Of a stretch of DNA of 8,430 nt, positions 1-6,094 are shown piece by piece. The DNA is taken from positions 1-8,430 of the forward strand of contig DATKRK010000302.1 of assembly GCA_035532215.1 (NCBI GenBank), written 5' to 3'. The notes under the pieces are model-generated. The model was given only the letters and a program-made list of their open reading frames with translations, did no database searches and had not been told where the DNA came from. Each line of letters starts with the position of its first letter. Position 1 is the first letter of the stretch. The position numbers were made by a program, and so were the translations under genes. This DNA comes from JAICIG01 sp035532215 (lineage in GTDB: Bacteria; Planctomycetota; Planctomycetia; Pirellulales; JAICIG01).

Positions 1-242
1 AGAAAGTCCAGAAACTGCTGGGCTGTCCCCGGTCGTCGTTGGGTTCGCTGTCGGAAGCGGCGACCGTTTTCGATCCTATTGCGCCATCATCGCCTGCCTG
101 CTGATTCGTCTCTCGCGCGGGCCGCAAGCCGACGCTGCGAACCTACGAGATGATCTGCTACTACTTCAGCGGGCTGGCCACGGAAGACGAGTTGCTGTCG
201 CACATCGCCAAGCTGCAACAGCAGCCGGCCCCCAAATCCTAA
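1..242 (+). pseudogene. Decayed IS4-type transposase remnant (internal deletion and frameshift; cut by window edge)
   Basis: Three stretches resemble IS4-family transposases of planctomycetes. Bases 3-77 read KVQKLLGCPRSSLGSLSEA then TVFDP, an N-terminal-region signature. Bases 77-112, in another frame, read YCAIIACLLIRL, and bases 120-239, back in the first frame, read GRKPTLRTYEMICYYFSG followed by an 'EDELLSHIAKL' tail and a TAA stop at 240-242. The last two blocks are normally contiguous near the C-terminus. The whole DDE catalytic middle is therefore missing at a junction near base 77, and one extra base in the CGCGCG run around 111-119 causes a second frame change. The first frame has TGA at 102-104. 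The gene start lies outside the window. The product cannot be active. The family call rests on remembered motifs, not on a search. Confidence 0.6.
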
Positions 243-532
243 GCTGCCGCCCACGCCGGCGTTCGTCGTCGCGATTCGTGGCGTTTTGCGCTGCGCGTGA
301 CTCCGCGCCGAGCCGGCGCCATCGCCCCCAACGCTTGCATTTTTGGTCGAAATTCTCGCCACCCCGCCCTAACCGCCGTCCGCCAACCCGAGCTTGAAAT
401 TCCCGTGCCGAACAGGATTGGAGGCGTTCCCTATTTTCCACAACCCGCACATCGCTGCAAGTCAAATCGCCAGAAGCGCCGCCAAGCCGCGCGGTTGGGC
501 TAACTGAGCCGCGACCGCACGCGCTGGAAGGC
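243..532. other. Gene-poor stretch between transposase remnant and hypothetical gene
   Basis: No convincing gene is seen on either strand in these 290 bases. The open frames present have no recognisable domain and no good ribosome binding site. Part of the stretch may be remaining insertion-sequence flank, but I could not identify a terminal inverted repeat or target duplication. No clear terminator is visible for the minus-strand gene ending at 533. Confidence 0.4.
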
Positions 533-901
533 CTAGCTGCCGAGCTGAGCGAGCTCGCCTTCCAGTTCACGGATCAGCCGCTGCAAATTGCCGGGCATGA
601 CCACGGTTTTGCACCCCGATCGAACGCGGTCGCTGCGCGCCGAGAGCGGGCGGACCCGATTGACGCGCAGCGGCCGCCGAATCTCGGGCAGCCCCGCCTC
701 GCCTTCGCGCAGCCGAGCGTCCAGCCGATCCCATTCGGCCGAACCCTCGGACGTCGCCGTATCAAGCGCCAGGCTCGCACCGTAGGAATCGAGGTAGATC
801 ATGTCAAGAAACATCGGCGAATTCGGCAACAAAAGCTCAATCGGACCTGGCAAACAGCCCTCGATCCGGCTCGTCGCGCGCCGAAAATGCCGATTCCGCA
901 T
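533..901 (-). CDS. Small hypothetical protein, 122 aa
   Basis: I do not recognise this protein. It starts at ATG 901-899, with a GAGG Shine-Dalgarno core ten bases upstream, and stops with TAG. Codon use looks genuinely coding, with many GC-ending codons (CGG, CTG, GCG, GAG, CGC). There is no signal peptide or membrane segment. A hydrophobic middle (about residues 30-47, around 'FLDMIYLDSYGASLALD') is followed by an arginine- and glutamate-rich half and a C-terminal amphipathic helix-like stretch ('LQRLIRELEGELAQL', about residues 107-121). It follows the 935-1207 gene by 33 bases in the same direction, so the two are probably co-transcribed. It could be lineage-specific. Confidence 0.6.
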   Translation of the reverse strand: MRNRHFRRATSRIEGCLPGPIELLLPNSPMFLDMIYLDSYGASLALDTATSEGSAEWDRLDARLREGEAGLPEIRRPLRVNRVRPLSARSDRVRSGCKTVVMPGNLQRLIRELEGELAQLGS

Positions 902-934
902 GAGTTGATCGCCTCGGGCAACAAGCAGCGACGG

Positions 935-1207
935 CTATTCTTTAGGCGGCAATCCCCTTCTTGTTCTCTCTATCTCAGCCGAAAGCGCGTTTATTTCCGT
1001 CCTTTCTTTCGCACTTGGCAGATATGGATTCTCGCTCCAAAACTCCTTGTCTCGGGCTTCGCGAATCTTGTTTTCGCGATAGTAGTAGATCGACTTGCAC
1101 CAGCCCGCACAAATCGGCCACCAGAAAGGCAGCGCCACCATGCCCCAGCCAATGAGCGCGGTCAGAACGAGAAGGCTACGCAGCCGGAATTGAAGGCGGA
1201 ACTTCAT
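935..1207 (-). CDS. Small single-pass membrane protein with planctomycete-type N-terminal anchor, 90 aa
   Basis: The N-terminus, MKFRLQFRLRSLLVLTALIG, has basic residues followed by a hydrophobic helix (about residues 10-32). This matches the 'RFRFSLRTLLVLTA'-type opening found on many otherwise unrelated planctomycete proteins. The rest is a short, charged, probably soluble tail: a 'YYYRENKIREARDKEF' stretch around residues 41-56, then a predicted helix rich in Glu, Arg and Lys. No catalytic motif is visible, and the molecular role is unknown. The ATG has no proper Shine-Dalgarno sequence, only GGCGGC directly before it. A promoter six bases upstream suggests a leaderless mRNA. It is probably the first gene of a two-gene unit with the gene ending at 533. 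Confidence 0.65.
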   Translation of the reverse strand: MKFRLQFRLRSLLVLTALIGWGMVALPFWWPICAGWCKSIYYYRENKIREARDKEFWSENPYLPSAKERTEINALSAEIERTRRGLPPKE

Positions 1208-1213
1208 GCCGCC

Positions 1214-1242
1214 ATTCTAACCCGTCGGGCGACGGCCGCCAA
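1214..1242 (-). promoter_or_regulatory. Sigma70-like promoter with predicted leaderless start for the 935-1207 gene
   Basis: On the minus strand, TTGGCG (1242-1237, 4/6 to consensus) and TAGAAT (1219-1214, 5/6) are separated by exactly 17 bases. Only six bases (GGCGGC) lie between the -10 box and the ATG at 1207, so transcription should begin at or next to the start codon. A 5-bp inverted repeat, CCGTC-GGGC-GACGG (1222-1235), sits in the spacer and could be an operator, though short GC-rich repeats are common by chance here. Confidence 0.5.
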
Positions 1243-1321
1243 AAACCGTGATTTCAAACCGGCCCAATAGCCGTCCCGGAAGACTTTTTCAAGAAACAGA
1301 ACCAGCCGCAGAAGTCCAGAT

Positions 1322-1350
1322 TTGTTGCCTCCTGCCCGCTCAGCTATCAT
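1322..1350 (+). promoter_or_regulatory. Candidate promoter for the FG-GAP repeat gene
   Basis: TTGTTG (1322-1327, 3/6 to the -35 consensus) and TATCAT (1345-1350, 5/6 to the -10 consensus) have a 17-base spacer. The predicted start near 1357 would give a leader of about 32 bases before the ATG at 1389. The -10 box is good and the -35 box weak. Confidence 0.4.
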
Positions 1351-1388
1351 GGCGTGCCTCGGGGCGAGGTCACGGCGGAGAGAACGCG

Positions 1389-2702
1389 ATGACGAGCCGG
1401 CGGATGCGAGCGGTTGTGAAGGCAGCAGTGTTGGCCTGGGTTTGCGGTTGGTGCGCCGCAGGGGCGATTTCTGCCAGGGCGGAAGAACGCCGGCTCGATA
1501 CGTTCGAGCGACGGCAACTGGATGACCTCTATTTTTCGGAAGGCGCCAATGCGGGCGATATCAACCGCGACGGCAAGCCCGATGTCGTCTATGGCCCCTA
1601 TTGGTTCGAAGGGCCGATGTTCGCCGAACGGCACGAGATCTATCCGCCAAAAGTGCAGCCACGCAACGCCTACGCCGACAACTTTTTCAAATGGGTTTAC
1701 GACTTCAACGGCGACGGCTGGAACGACGTGTTTGTCGTCGGATTCCCCGGTACGCCGGCCTATGTTTACGAAAACCCGCAGGCCGACGGACTGGCGCAGC
1801 ACTGGAAGAAACATACGGTTTTCGAGAGCGTGGCGAACGAGTCGCCGCAGTTCGTCAATATCGTGGGCGACGAGCGGCCGGAACTGGTTTGCACGTTTGG
1901 CGGCGCGTTCGGCTTCGCCACGATCGATTGGCAGCGACCGTTCGAGAAGTGGACGTTCCATGTGATTTCCGATGCGAAGGCGCCCGAGCGGTTCGGCCAC
2001 GGGCTAGGGATTGGCGACGTCAATGGCGATGGCCGGCAAGATGTGTTGATGGCCGGCGGCTGGTTCGAGCAGCCGGCGGAGAAGGCCGAAAGCTCTCGTT
2101 GGAGGTTTCATCAGGTCGCATTCACCAATGCCTACGGCGGCGCCGAGATGTACGCTTACGACGTCGACGGCGACGGCGACAACGATGTCATCACCAGCCT
2201 GGCCGCCCACGATTTCGGCCTGGCCTGGTACGAACAAGTCGCCGGAGAAAAAGAGCCGGAGTTCCGGCAGCATTTGATCATGGGTTCCAAGCCGGAACAA
2301 AACCGCTACGGCCTGGTGTTCAGCGAATTGCACTCGGTCAATCTCGTCGACGTCGATGGCGACGGCTTGAAGGACATCGTGACCGGCAAGACCTATTGGT
2401 CGCACCACAAGCAAAGCCCGATGTGGGACGCCGGGGCCGTGGTCTATTGGTTCCGGCTGGTGCGCGGCGAACAGGGCGTCGACTTCGTCCCTTACAAGGC
2501 CGACGGCGATTCGGGCATCGGCCGCCAAGTCAGCATTTTCGATCTCAACGGCGACAAGTTGCCCGATGTCGTGCTCGGCGGCATGAAAGGCTGCCACGTG
2601 CTCTTGCACTCGCGCAAGAAAGTCGACGAAGCGACTTGGCAGGCGGCCCAGCCGATAGTGTTCTCACCGCCGAGTTCGGCCGAACAGCGCAAAGCGAAAT
2701 AG
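1389..2702 (+). CDS. Secreted FG-GAP/VCBS-type repeat protein, 437 aa
   Basis: The start at 1389 was chosen over an upstream in-frame ATG at 1248 because it has GGAGAG seven bases before it and opens a signal peptide: MTSRRMR, a hydrophobic core, then cleavage near ARA-EE at residues 29-33. The mature protein carries repeated calcium-binding-type loops: residues 57-67 (DINRDGKPDVV), 105-114 (DFNGDGWNDV), 210-219 (DVNGDGRQDV), 258-267 (DVDGDGDNDV), 321-330 (DVDGDGLKDI) and 385-394 (DLNGDKLPDV), plus a degenerate copy at about 159-167. This number and spacing fits a seven-bladed, integrin-alpha-like beta-propeller acting outside the cytoplasm. Such proteins are greatly expanded in planctomycetes. 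No enzymatic domain is seen, and the ligand is unknown. The stop lies one base from the convergent dprE2-like gene, with no terminator between. Confidence 0.85.
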   Translation: MTSRRMRAVVKAAVLAWVCGWCAAGAISARAEERRLDTFERRQLDDLYFSEGANAGDINRDGKPDVVYGPYWFEGPMFAERHEIYPPKVQPRNAYADNFFKWVYDFNGDGWNDVFVVGFPGTPAYVYENPQADGLAQHWKKHTVFESVANESPQFVNIVGDERPELVCTFGGAFGFATIDWQRPFEKWTFHVISDAKAPERFGHGLGIGDVNGDGRQDVLMAGGWFEQPAEKAESSRWRFHQVAFTNAYGGAEMYAYDVDGDGDNDVITSLAAHDFGLAWYEQVAGEKEPEFRQHLIMGSKPEQNRYGLVFSELHSVNLVDVDGDGLKDIVTGKTYWSHHKQSPMWDAGAVVYWFRLVRGEQGVDFVPYKADGDSGIGRQVSIFDLNGDKLPDVVLGGMKGCHVLLHSRKKVDEATWQAAQPIVFSPPSSAEQRKAK

Positions 2703-2703
2703 C

Positions 2704-3456
2704 TCACAGCTTCAATCGCACGAACACCCGTTCGGGGATCAGGCAGATCACCCGCATGATCCAGCGCCACCACCAAGGCGTGTAGAGTACGCTCGTTTTG
2801 CGGCGCAACGCCCGTTCAATGTCGGCGGCGATGCGCTCGGGCGAGGCGACCAGCGGCGAACGCGGATTGAGTTGGCCGGCGGTCATCTTCGTGGCCACGA
2901 AGCCCGGCTTGACGGTCAGCACGTGGACGCCGCACGGGTGCAGGCGATTTCGCAAACCGGCAAGATAGACGCCGAGTGCGCCTTTGGCGGCGCCGTAGAC
3001 GTAATTGCTCTGTCGGCCGCGGTCTCCGGCGACCGAGGAGACCGCCGCCAGAAAACCTTGTCGCCGATCGGCGAAGTAATTGGCCGCTACGGCCAACAGC
3101 GCGGCGACCGACGTGAAGTTGATTTCGAACGTCTTGCGCTGTTCTTCGAGATCGTGCTCGGCGACGTTTTGCTGCGGCAAGTAGCCGTAGCAAACGATCA
3201 GGCCGGCCAGGCCGTCGGCCGCGTGCGCCCGGCAACGCGCGAAGAACGGCTCGGGCGCCGCGGCATCGAGGGCCTCGAACGGCTCGCTGGCCATTTCGCG
3301 GCCGTAGCGGATCGACAAATCGGCGGCCAGCGCTTCGAGCGCGTCGCGATCGCGGCCGGCCACGATCAAATCGCGGCCCGCCGCGGCCAGGCGGCGGCAA
3401 AGTGCTTCGGCGATATCGGAGGTCGCCCCGACGATGAGGATTGGTTCGTGCATCAT
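2704..3456 (-). CDS. dprE2: DprE2-like SDR reductase (decaprenylphospho-keto-erythro-pentofuranose reductase type), 250 aa
   Basis: This is a short-chain dehydrogenase/reductase. The N-terminal Rossmann strand is followed by GATSDIA (residues 10-16), the glycine-poor variant typical of DprE2 rather than the classical TGxxxGIG. The catalytic set is N113, S140/S141, Y154 and K158 (YGAAK). The usual NNAG is replaced by CYGYLP (about 89-94). The C-terminus has an aromatic 'YTPWWWRWIM' stretch and ends 'IPERVFVRLKL', also DprE2-like. The length is close to the roughly 254 aa of the mycobacterial enzyme. It is expected to reduce the 2-keto intermediate made by DprE1 to polyprenyl-phospho-arabinose using NAD(P)H. 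The first ATG overlaps the dprE1 stop (ATGA); a second ATG follows directly (3453-3451), so the start is uncertain by one residue. Translational coupling is likely. Another polyprenyl-linked sugar substrate is possible. Confidence 0.8.
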   Translation of the reverse strand: MMHEPILIVGATSDIAEALCRRLAAAGRDLIVAGRDRDALEALAADLSIRYGREMASEPFEALDAAAPEPFFARCRAHAADGLAGLIVCYGYLPQQNVAEHDLEEQRKTFEINFTSVAALLAVAANYFADRRQGFLAAVSSVAGDRGRQSNYVYGAAKGALGVYLAGLRNRLHPCGVHVLTVKPGFVATKMTAGQLNPRSPLVASPERIAADIERALRRKTSVLYTPWWWRWIMRVICLIPERVFVRLKL

Positions 3457-4892
3457 GCCGGCGTTAGCCCCAGCCGCCGCGCCTGCGACGAGGAGAAGCG
3501 GCCCTCGGGATCGATCCGAGACTTGAGGTTCAGAAACTCTGGAAGCCGGGGATACATTGCCGCAAAAGCTTCCTTTCGCGTGACGGAGTCTTTGGCCAGA
3601 TAGACGCGGCCGCCGAAGGCGACCAGCGCGTCGTCCAGTTCGTGCATCAGCCGCACCAGGTCGTCGCCGGTGTTGGGCAGATCGAGCGCCAAGGTATGCC
3701 CCGGAAAGAGATAAGAGAGCGGCGAGGGGCTGGCGGCGCCGCTCGATTTGAGCACCGCCAGAAACGAAGCCCGGCGAGAGCCGACGAGCCGCTCGAGGAT
3801 GCTCACCAGCCCGGCGCGCGACGTTTCGCGAGGCAGCAGAATCTGGTATTGCACGAAGCCCCGCTTGCCGTAGATGCGGTTCCAATGGCTTACCGCATCG
3901 AGCGGATAAAAGAACCTGTCGTAATCGACCAGCCGCACGGAGTTTCGATGCGCGGCATAGTACAATTTGTTGAAGGCTGCCACGGTCCAGGGGTTGAGGG
4001 CGCCGGCCGGCAGATGGCAGGGAACCGATTTGTGCGGCCGCCGCGGCGGCGCCAGCGGATCGCCGCCGAATTCTTTCAGGACTGCGCCGGGGGCGGCCTC
4101 GTTGGCCTGCATCACGACCGAGCGTCCCAGCCGGCCGCCGCGGGCCAGGCAATCGATCCAGGCCACCGAATAACGGTAATCTGCATCGCCGCCCTCGAAC
4201 AAGCCGAGCGCTTCGTCGAGATCGCGAGCCCGGCGATAGCAAACCTCGACATAGGCCGAGTCCACCTTTCGCAGGCGGATGCTCGCTTGCAGGATCACGC
4301 CGGTCAGTCCCATGCCGCCGAGCGTGGCCCAGAACAAGTCGGCGTTTTCCAGACGCGAGCAGTTGCGCACGACGCCGTCGGCGCCCAAAAGCGAAAACTC
4401 GTCCAGAAAATTGCCCAGCGAGCCGTCGCGATGATGGTTCTTGCCGTGAACGTCGGCCGCGATGGCGCCGCCGACGGTCACGAACTTCGTGCCGGGCGTC
4501 ACCGGCAGGAACCAACCGCGCGGCAGAAAAACGTCGATGATCTCGGCCAGCGAAACGCCGGCTTCGCACGTCAGCCGGCCGCTCGCCGGGTCGAAGACCA
4601 GCATGCGGCGCAGCCGCGAGGAGAGCAGCACGCCTTGTCCGCCGTTCACGGCCGGATCGCCATAAGAACGGCCGAGCCCGCGGGCGATGTAGTTGTTGCT
4701 TCCGCCTGAAGCCAGCGCCGCAGCGCATTGGCTTCGATCGCGCGGTTCCCAAACCAAGCAGCGCTGGCTTGGGCCGTTGCCCCAGCCGGTCAACGGGCGC
4801 CAATCTGCGTACGGCGCGGCGGTTCGTACGCCCGTCGCGAGAACTTCGTCGTCGACCGCGTCCATCAGGCCGCCGGAATGCCGGACAATCAT
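3453..4892 (-). CDS. dprE1: DprE1-like FAD-dependent oxidase (decaprenylphospho-beta-D-ribose 2'-oxidase type), 479 aa
   Basis: This is a PCMH/VAO-type flavin oxidase closely resembling mycobacterial DprE1. The N-terminal FAD domain contains RGLGRSYGDP (71-80), PGTKFVTVGGAIAADVHGKN (133-152) and GGMGLTG (192-198). The substrate domain contains GFVQYQ (345-350), YLAKDS (431-436) and AMYPR (445-449). K434 matches the catalytic Lys418 of the M. tuberculosis enzyme and H149-G150-K151 matches its His132-Gly133-Lys134. The role is oxidation of C2' of polyprenyl-phospho-ribose, the first half of epimerisation to arabinose, paired with the overlapping dprE2-like gene. About 17 extra N-terminal residues precede the region matching the mycobacterial start. 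An internal ATG (M10, at 4865) is an alternative start. Ala402 occupies the position of the benzothiazinone-target Cys387. The start overlaps a micro-ORF by ATGA, while GAGG eleven bases upstream is a poor ribosome site. Confidence 0.85.
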   Translation of the reverse strand: MIVRHSGGLMDAVDDEVLATGVRTAAPYADWRPLTGWGNGPSQRCLVWEPRDRSQCAAALASGGSNNYIARGLGRSYGDPAVNGGQGVLLSSRLRRMLVFDPASGRLTCEAGVSLAEIIDVFLPRGWFLPVTPGTKFVTVGGAIAADVHGKNHHRDGSLGNFLDEFSLLGADGVVRNCSRLENADLFWATLGGMGLTGVILQASIRLRKVDSAYVEVCYRRARDLDEALGLFEGGDADYRYSVAWIDCLARGGRLGRSVVMQANEAAPGAVLKEFGGDPLAPPRRPHKSVPCHLPAGALNPWTVAAFNKLYYAAHRNSVRLVDYDRFFYPLDAVSHWNRIYGKRGFVQYQILLPRETSRAGLVSILERLVGSRRASFLAVLKSSGAASPSPLSYLFPGHTLALDLPNTGDDLVRLMHELDDALVAFGGRVYLAKDSVTRKEAFAAMYPRLPEFLNLKSRIDPEGRFSSSQARRLGLTPA

Positions 4893-4933
4893 CGTCGGCG
4901 CGGCCTCGCACGGAGCATTGTCGCCTGCATCAT
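4889..4933 (-). CDS. Putative 14-codon leader peptide upstream of dprE1
   Basis: The frame MMQATMLRARPRRR starts at ATG 4933-4931, five bases after a near-perfect GGAGG, and ends at TGA 4891-4889. That stop overlaps the dprE1 ATG as ATGA. The micro-ORF has the best ribosome binding site of the operon, whereas dprE1 has a poor one, so ribosomes finishing the leader could restart on dprE1. The peptide is arginine-rich (six of its last seven residues are Arg or Pro). A rival explanation is a one-base indel separating the real start from dprE1, since the dprE1 frame itself has no ATG, GTG or TTG near this ribosome site before an upstream TAG. Neither reading can be proved from the sequence. Confidence 0.4.
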   Translation of the reverse strand: MMQATMLRARPRRR

Positions 4934-4937
4934 GGGT

Positions 4938-4945
4938 TCCTCCTT
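4938..4945 (-). promoter_or_regulatory. Strong Shine-Dalgarno sequence AAGGAGGA
   Basis: On the minus strand AAGGAGGAACCC is followed directly by ATGATG. It is the strongest ribosome binding site in the window and directs initiation at 4933, one frame away from dprE1. It is therefore the key to deciding how dprE1 translation begins. Confidence 0.7.
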
Positions 4946-4998
4946 GAATGCCCTGTGTCTATGTCTGTCGCGCGCCGCCTGAAATTAGCCCCCGAAAC

Positions 4999-5766
4999 TC
5001 ACGGCACAATTCCAAGCGTATGGGCAATGACGACCGGCCAAAGCCGCCGGAACAGGCAAAACGCGCCGGCATAGGTCAAGCCGGCGACGAATGCATGAAC
5101 GGTTCCGCCCGGGCCTTGGTAGGTATGATAACCGGCGAACAGCACGCTTGTGAACAGCACGCTCAGCCAGGTCGAGCGGAACAGTTGCTCGAAGCGGCGG
5201 AGCAAGTAGCCGCGCATTACCAATTCCTCCGTAAAGGAACTGGCCGCCAAGGACGCCGCCTGCAGCACGTGCTCGCCGGGCGTAAGTGCGACGGCGTAAG
5301 TGTAATTCGAATGCGAAAACAGCGCCTCGAACTGATCGGCGGCGAGTAACCGGCTTGCCATCCGAATCACCCAGCGTTGAAAAACCACGTCGCACATCCA
5401 GACGCCGACGGCCAGCAAAGGATCGAGCAGCCATCTTGGCCGCGCGAAGCCGAACTTGCTCCATCCTTCGCCACTGCGGCTGATCAGGTAACAAACCGGC
5501 AGCCAAAACTGGAGCGAATGGACGAAGCGCGATAGAGCGACATCCACCACGGAAGCGGCATCGGGATCGCCCCAAATGAGCCACGAGAAGCTGAAATACC
5601 ATGCCGGCAAAATGGCCAAAGCCAGCACGGCCGCCGTTTTCCAGGCAAGCTGGCGCCGCGAAAGCCCGCTCTCCAGGGAGGGCGCCAGCGGCGAGTCTTC
5701 GCTTGCCTCGTCCGACTCGATCGCCTCGGCTGGCGCCAAGAGGCCGTCTTGTTCCGGGTCGCTCAT
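4999..5766 (-). CDS. CPBP-family (CAAX-type) intramembrane glutamic protease, 255 aa
   Basis: The protein has a cytosolic, acidic N-terminus of about 40 residues (rich in Asp, Glu, Ser and Ala), then several hydrophobic helices (about 43-64, 84-96, 112-130, 166-178, 200-216, 225-250). The family motifs are visible: EELVMR (E180, E181, R185) for EExxxR, FAGYH (F210...H214) for FxxxH, H224 for the third motif, and H249 in 'VIAHTLGI', where the last motif usually reads HxxxN. The chain ends six residues after H249, so a final helix seems absent or short. The family cleaves peptides within the membrane, for example prenylated proteins, bacteriocin precursors or anti-sigma factors; the substrate here is unknown. 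The start was chosen at ATG 5766 with GGGGG about seven bases upstream, rather than the open frame continuing to 6303. It lies 65 bases upstream of the dprE leader ORF on the same strand, with no terminator visible between. Confidence 0.8.
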   Translation of the reverse strand: MSDPEQDGLLAPAEAIESDEASEDSPLAPSLESGLSRRQLAWKTAAVLALAILPAWYFSFSWLIWGDPDAASVVDVALSRFVHSLQFWLPVCYLISRSGEGWSKFGFARPRWLLDPLLAVGVWMCDVVFQRWVIRMASRLLAADQFEALFSHSNYTYAVALTPGEHVLQAASLAASSFTEELVMRGYLLRRFEQLFRSTWLSVLFTSVLFAGYHTYQGPGGTVHAFVAGLTYAGAFCLFRRLWPVVIAHTLGIVP

Positions 5767-5821
5767 GCCGCTGCCCCCAGCTTTTTTGGGCGCTCGGTTT
5801 TGGCTGGTCTGATTCGGCGCT

Positions 5822-5827
5822 ATTCTA
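5822..5827 (-). promoter_or_regulatory. Candidate -10 box for the protease gene
   Basis: Minus-strand TAGAAT (5/6 to TATAAT) lies about 55 bases upstream of the protease ATG. The matching -35 position at 17 bases reads TGGCCT, only 3/6, so this is a tentative promoter. Confidence 0.3.
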
Positions 5828-5993
5828 CGCTTAAGGAGGGCCGGAGGCCACGAATTGAGAAGCCGGCCTGTGCGCCGTATTTTCCGCAAAATACCTAGCC
5901 GTTGCGGTTGGCGCATTTGCAGGCTGATCGGTTGGCCCCATTGGGCACGGCAAAAGTGAAGGGCGTCCGGGCGTGCCGAGGGCGACGATTCGC

Positions 5994-6022
5994 TTGACAC
6001 GGCGGATTGCGCAGGCTTTATT
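5994..6022 (+). promoter_or_regulatory. Sigma70-like promoter for the cytochrome gene
   Basis: A perfect TTGACA (5994-5999) is followed after 17 bases by TTTATT (6017-6022, 4/6). Transcription would start near 6029, giving a leader of about 66 bases that contains the GGGAGA ribosome site at 6081-6086. Confidence 0.55.
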
Positions 6023-6094
6023 ACAAGGCGATTCAAGCCGTGGCTTACCGTTAATCCGCGGATACGATGAACTGGCACTTGGGAGATTTCGTGC

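Larger units (their letters stand above)
5767..6094. other. Divergent intergenic region between protease and cytochrome genes
   Basis: These 328 bases separate two divergently transcribed genes and contain no convincing coding frame. They hold a minus-strand -10 candidate (5822-5827) serving the protease and a plus-strand promoter with a perfect TTGACA (5994-5999) serving the cytochrome. The minus-strand open frame running through to 6303 has no ribosome site and no family match upstream of 5766. Confidence 0.6.

Noticed and set aside
166..570. 134-aa minus-strand frame and overlapping 68-aa plus-strand frame (297-503)
   Set aside because: They show no domain, poor ribosome sites and Arg/Ala-rich composition typical of shadow frames in GC-rich DNA.
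1248..1388. 47-codon upstream extension of the FG-GAP gene
   Set aside because: It would bury the signal peptide inside the protein. The start at 1389 has a good GGAGAG ribosome site, and the candidate promoter at 1322-1350 lies within the extension.
1347..2609. Minus-strand open frames (217 and 201 aa) opposite the FG-GAP gene
   Set aside because: They are antisense readings of the repeated D-G-D-G codons, with valine- and isoleucine-rich low complexity and no family resemblance.
3642..4709. 355-aa plus-strand frame opposite dprE1
   Set aside because: It is antisense to a gene with clear conserved motifs and shows no recognisable domain or ribosome site.
3457..4911. Long minus-strand open frame running upstream of the dprE2-like gene through all of dprE1
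   Set aside because: It is the same-strand shadow frame of dprE1, rich in Arg and Ala with no domain. The continuous opening into dprE2 reflects high GC and not a fusion; the real dprE1 frame carries all family motifs.
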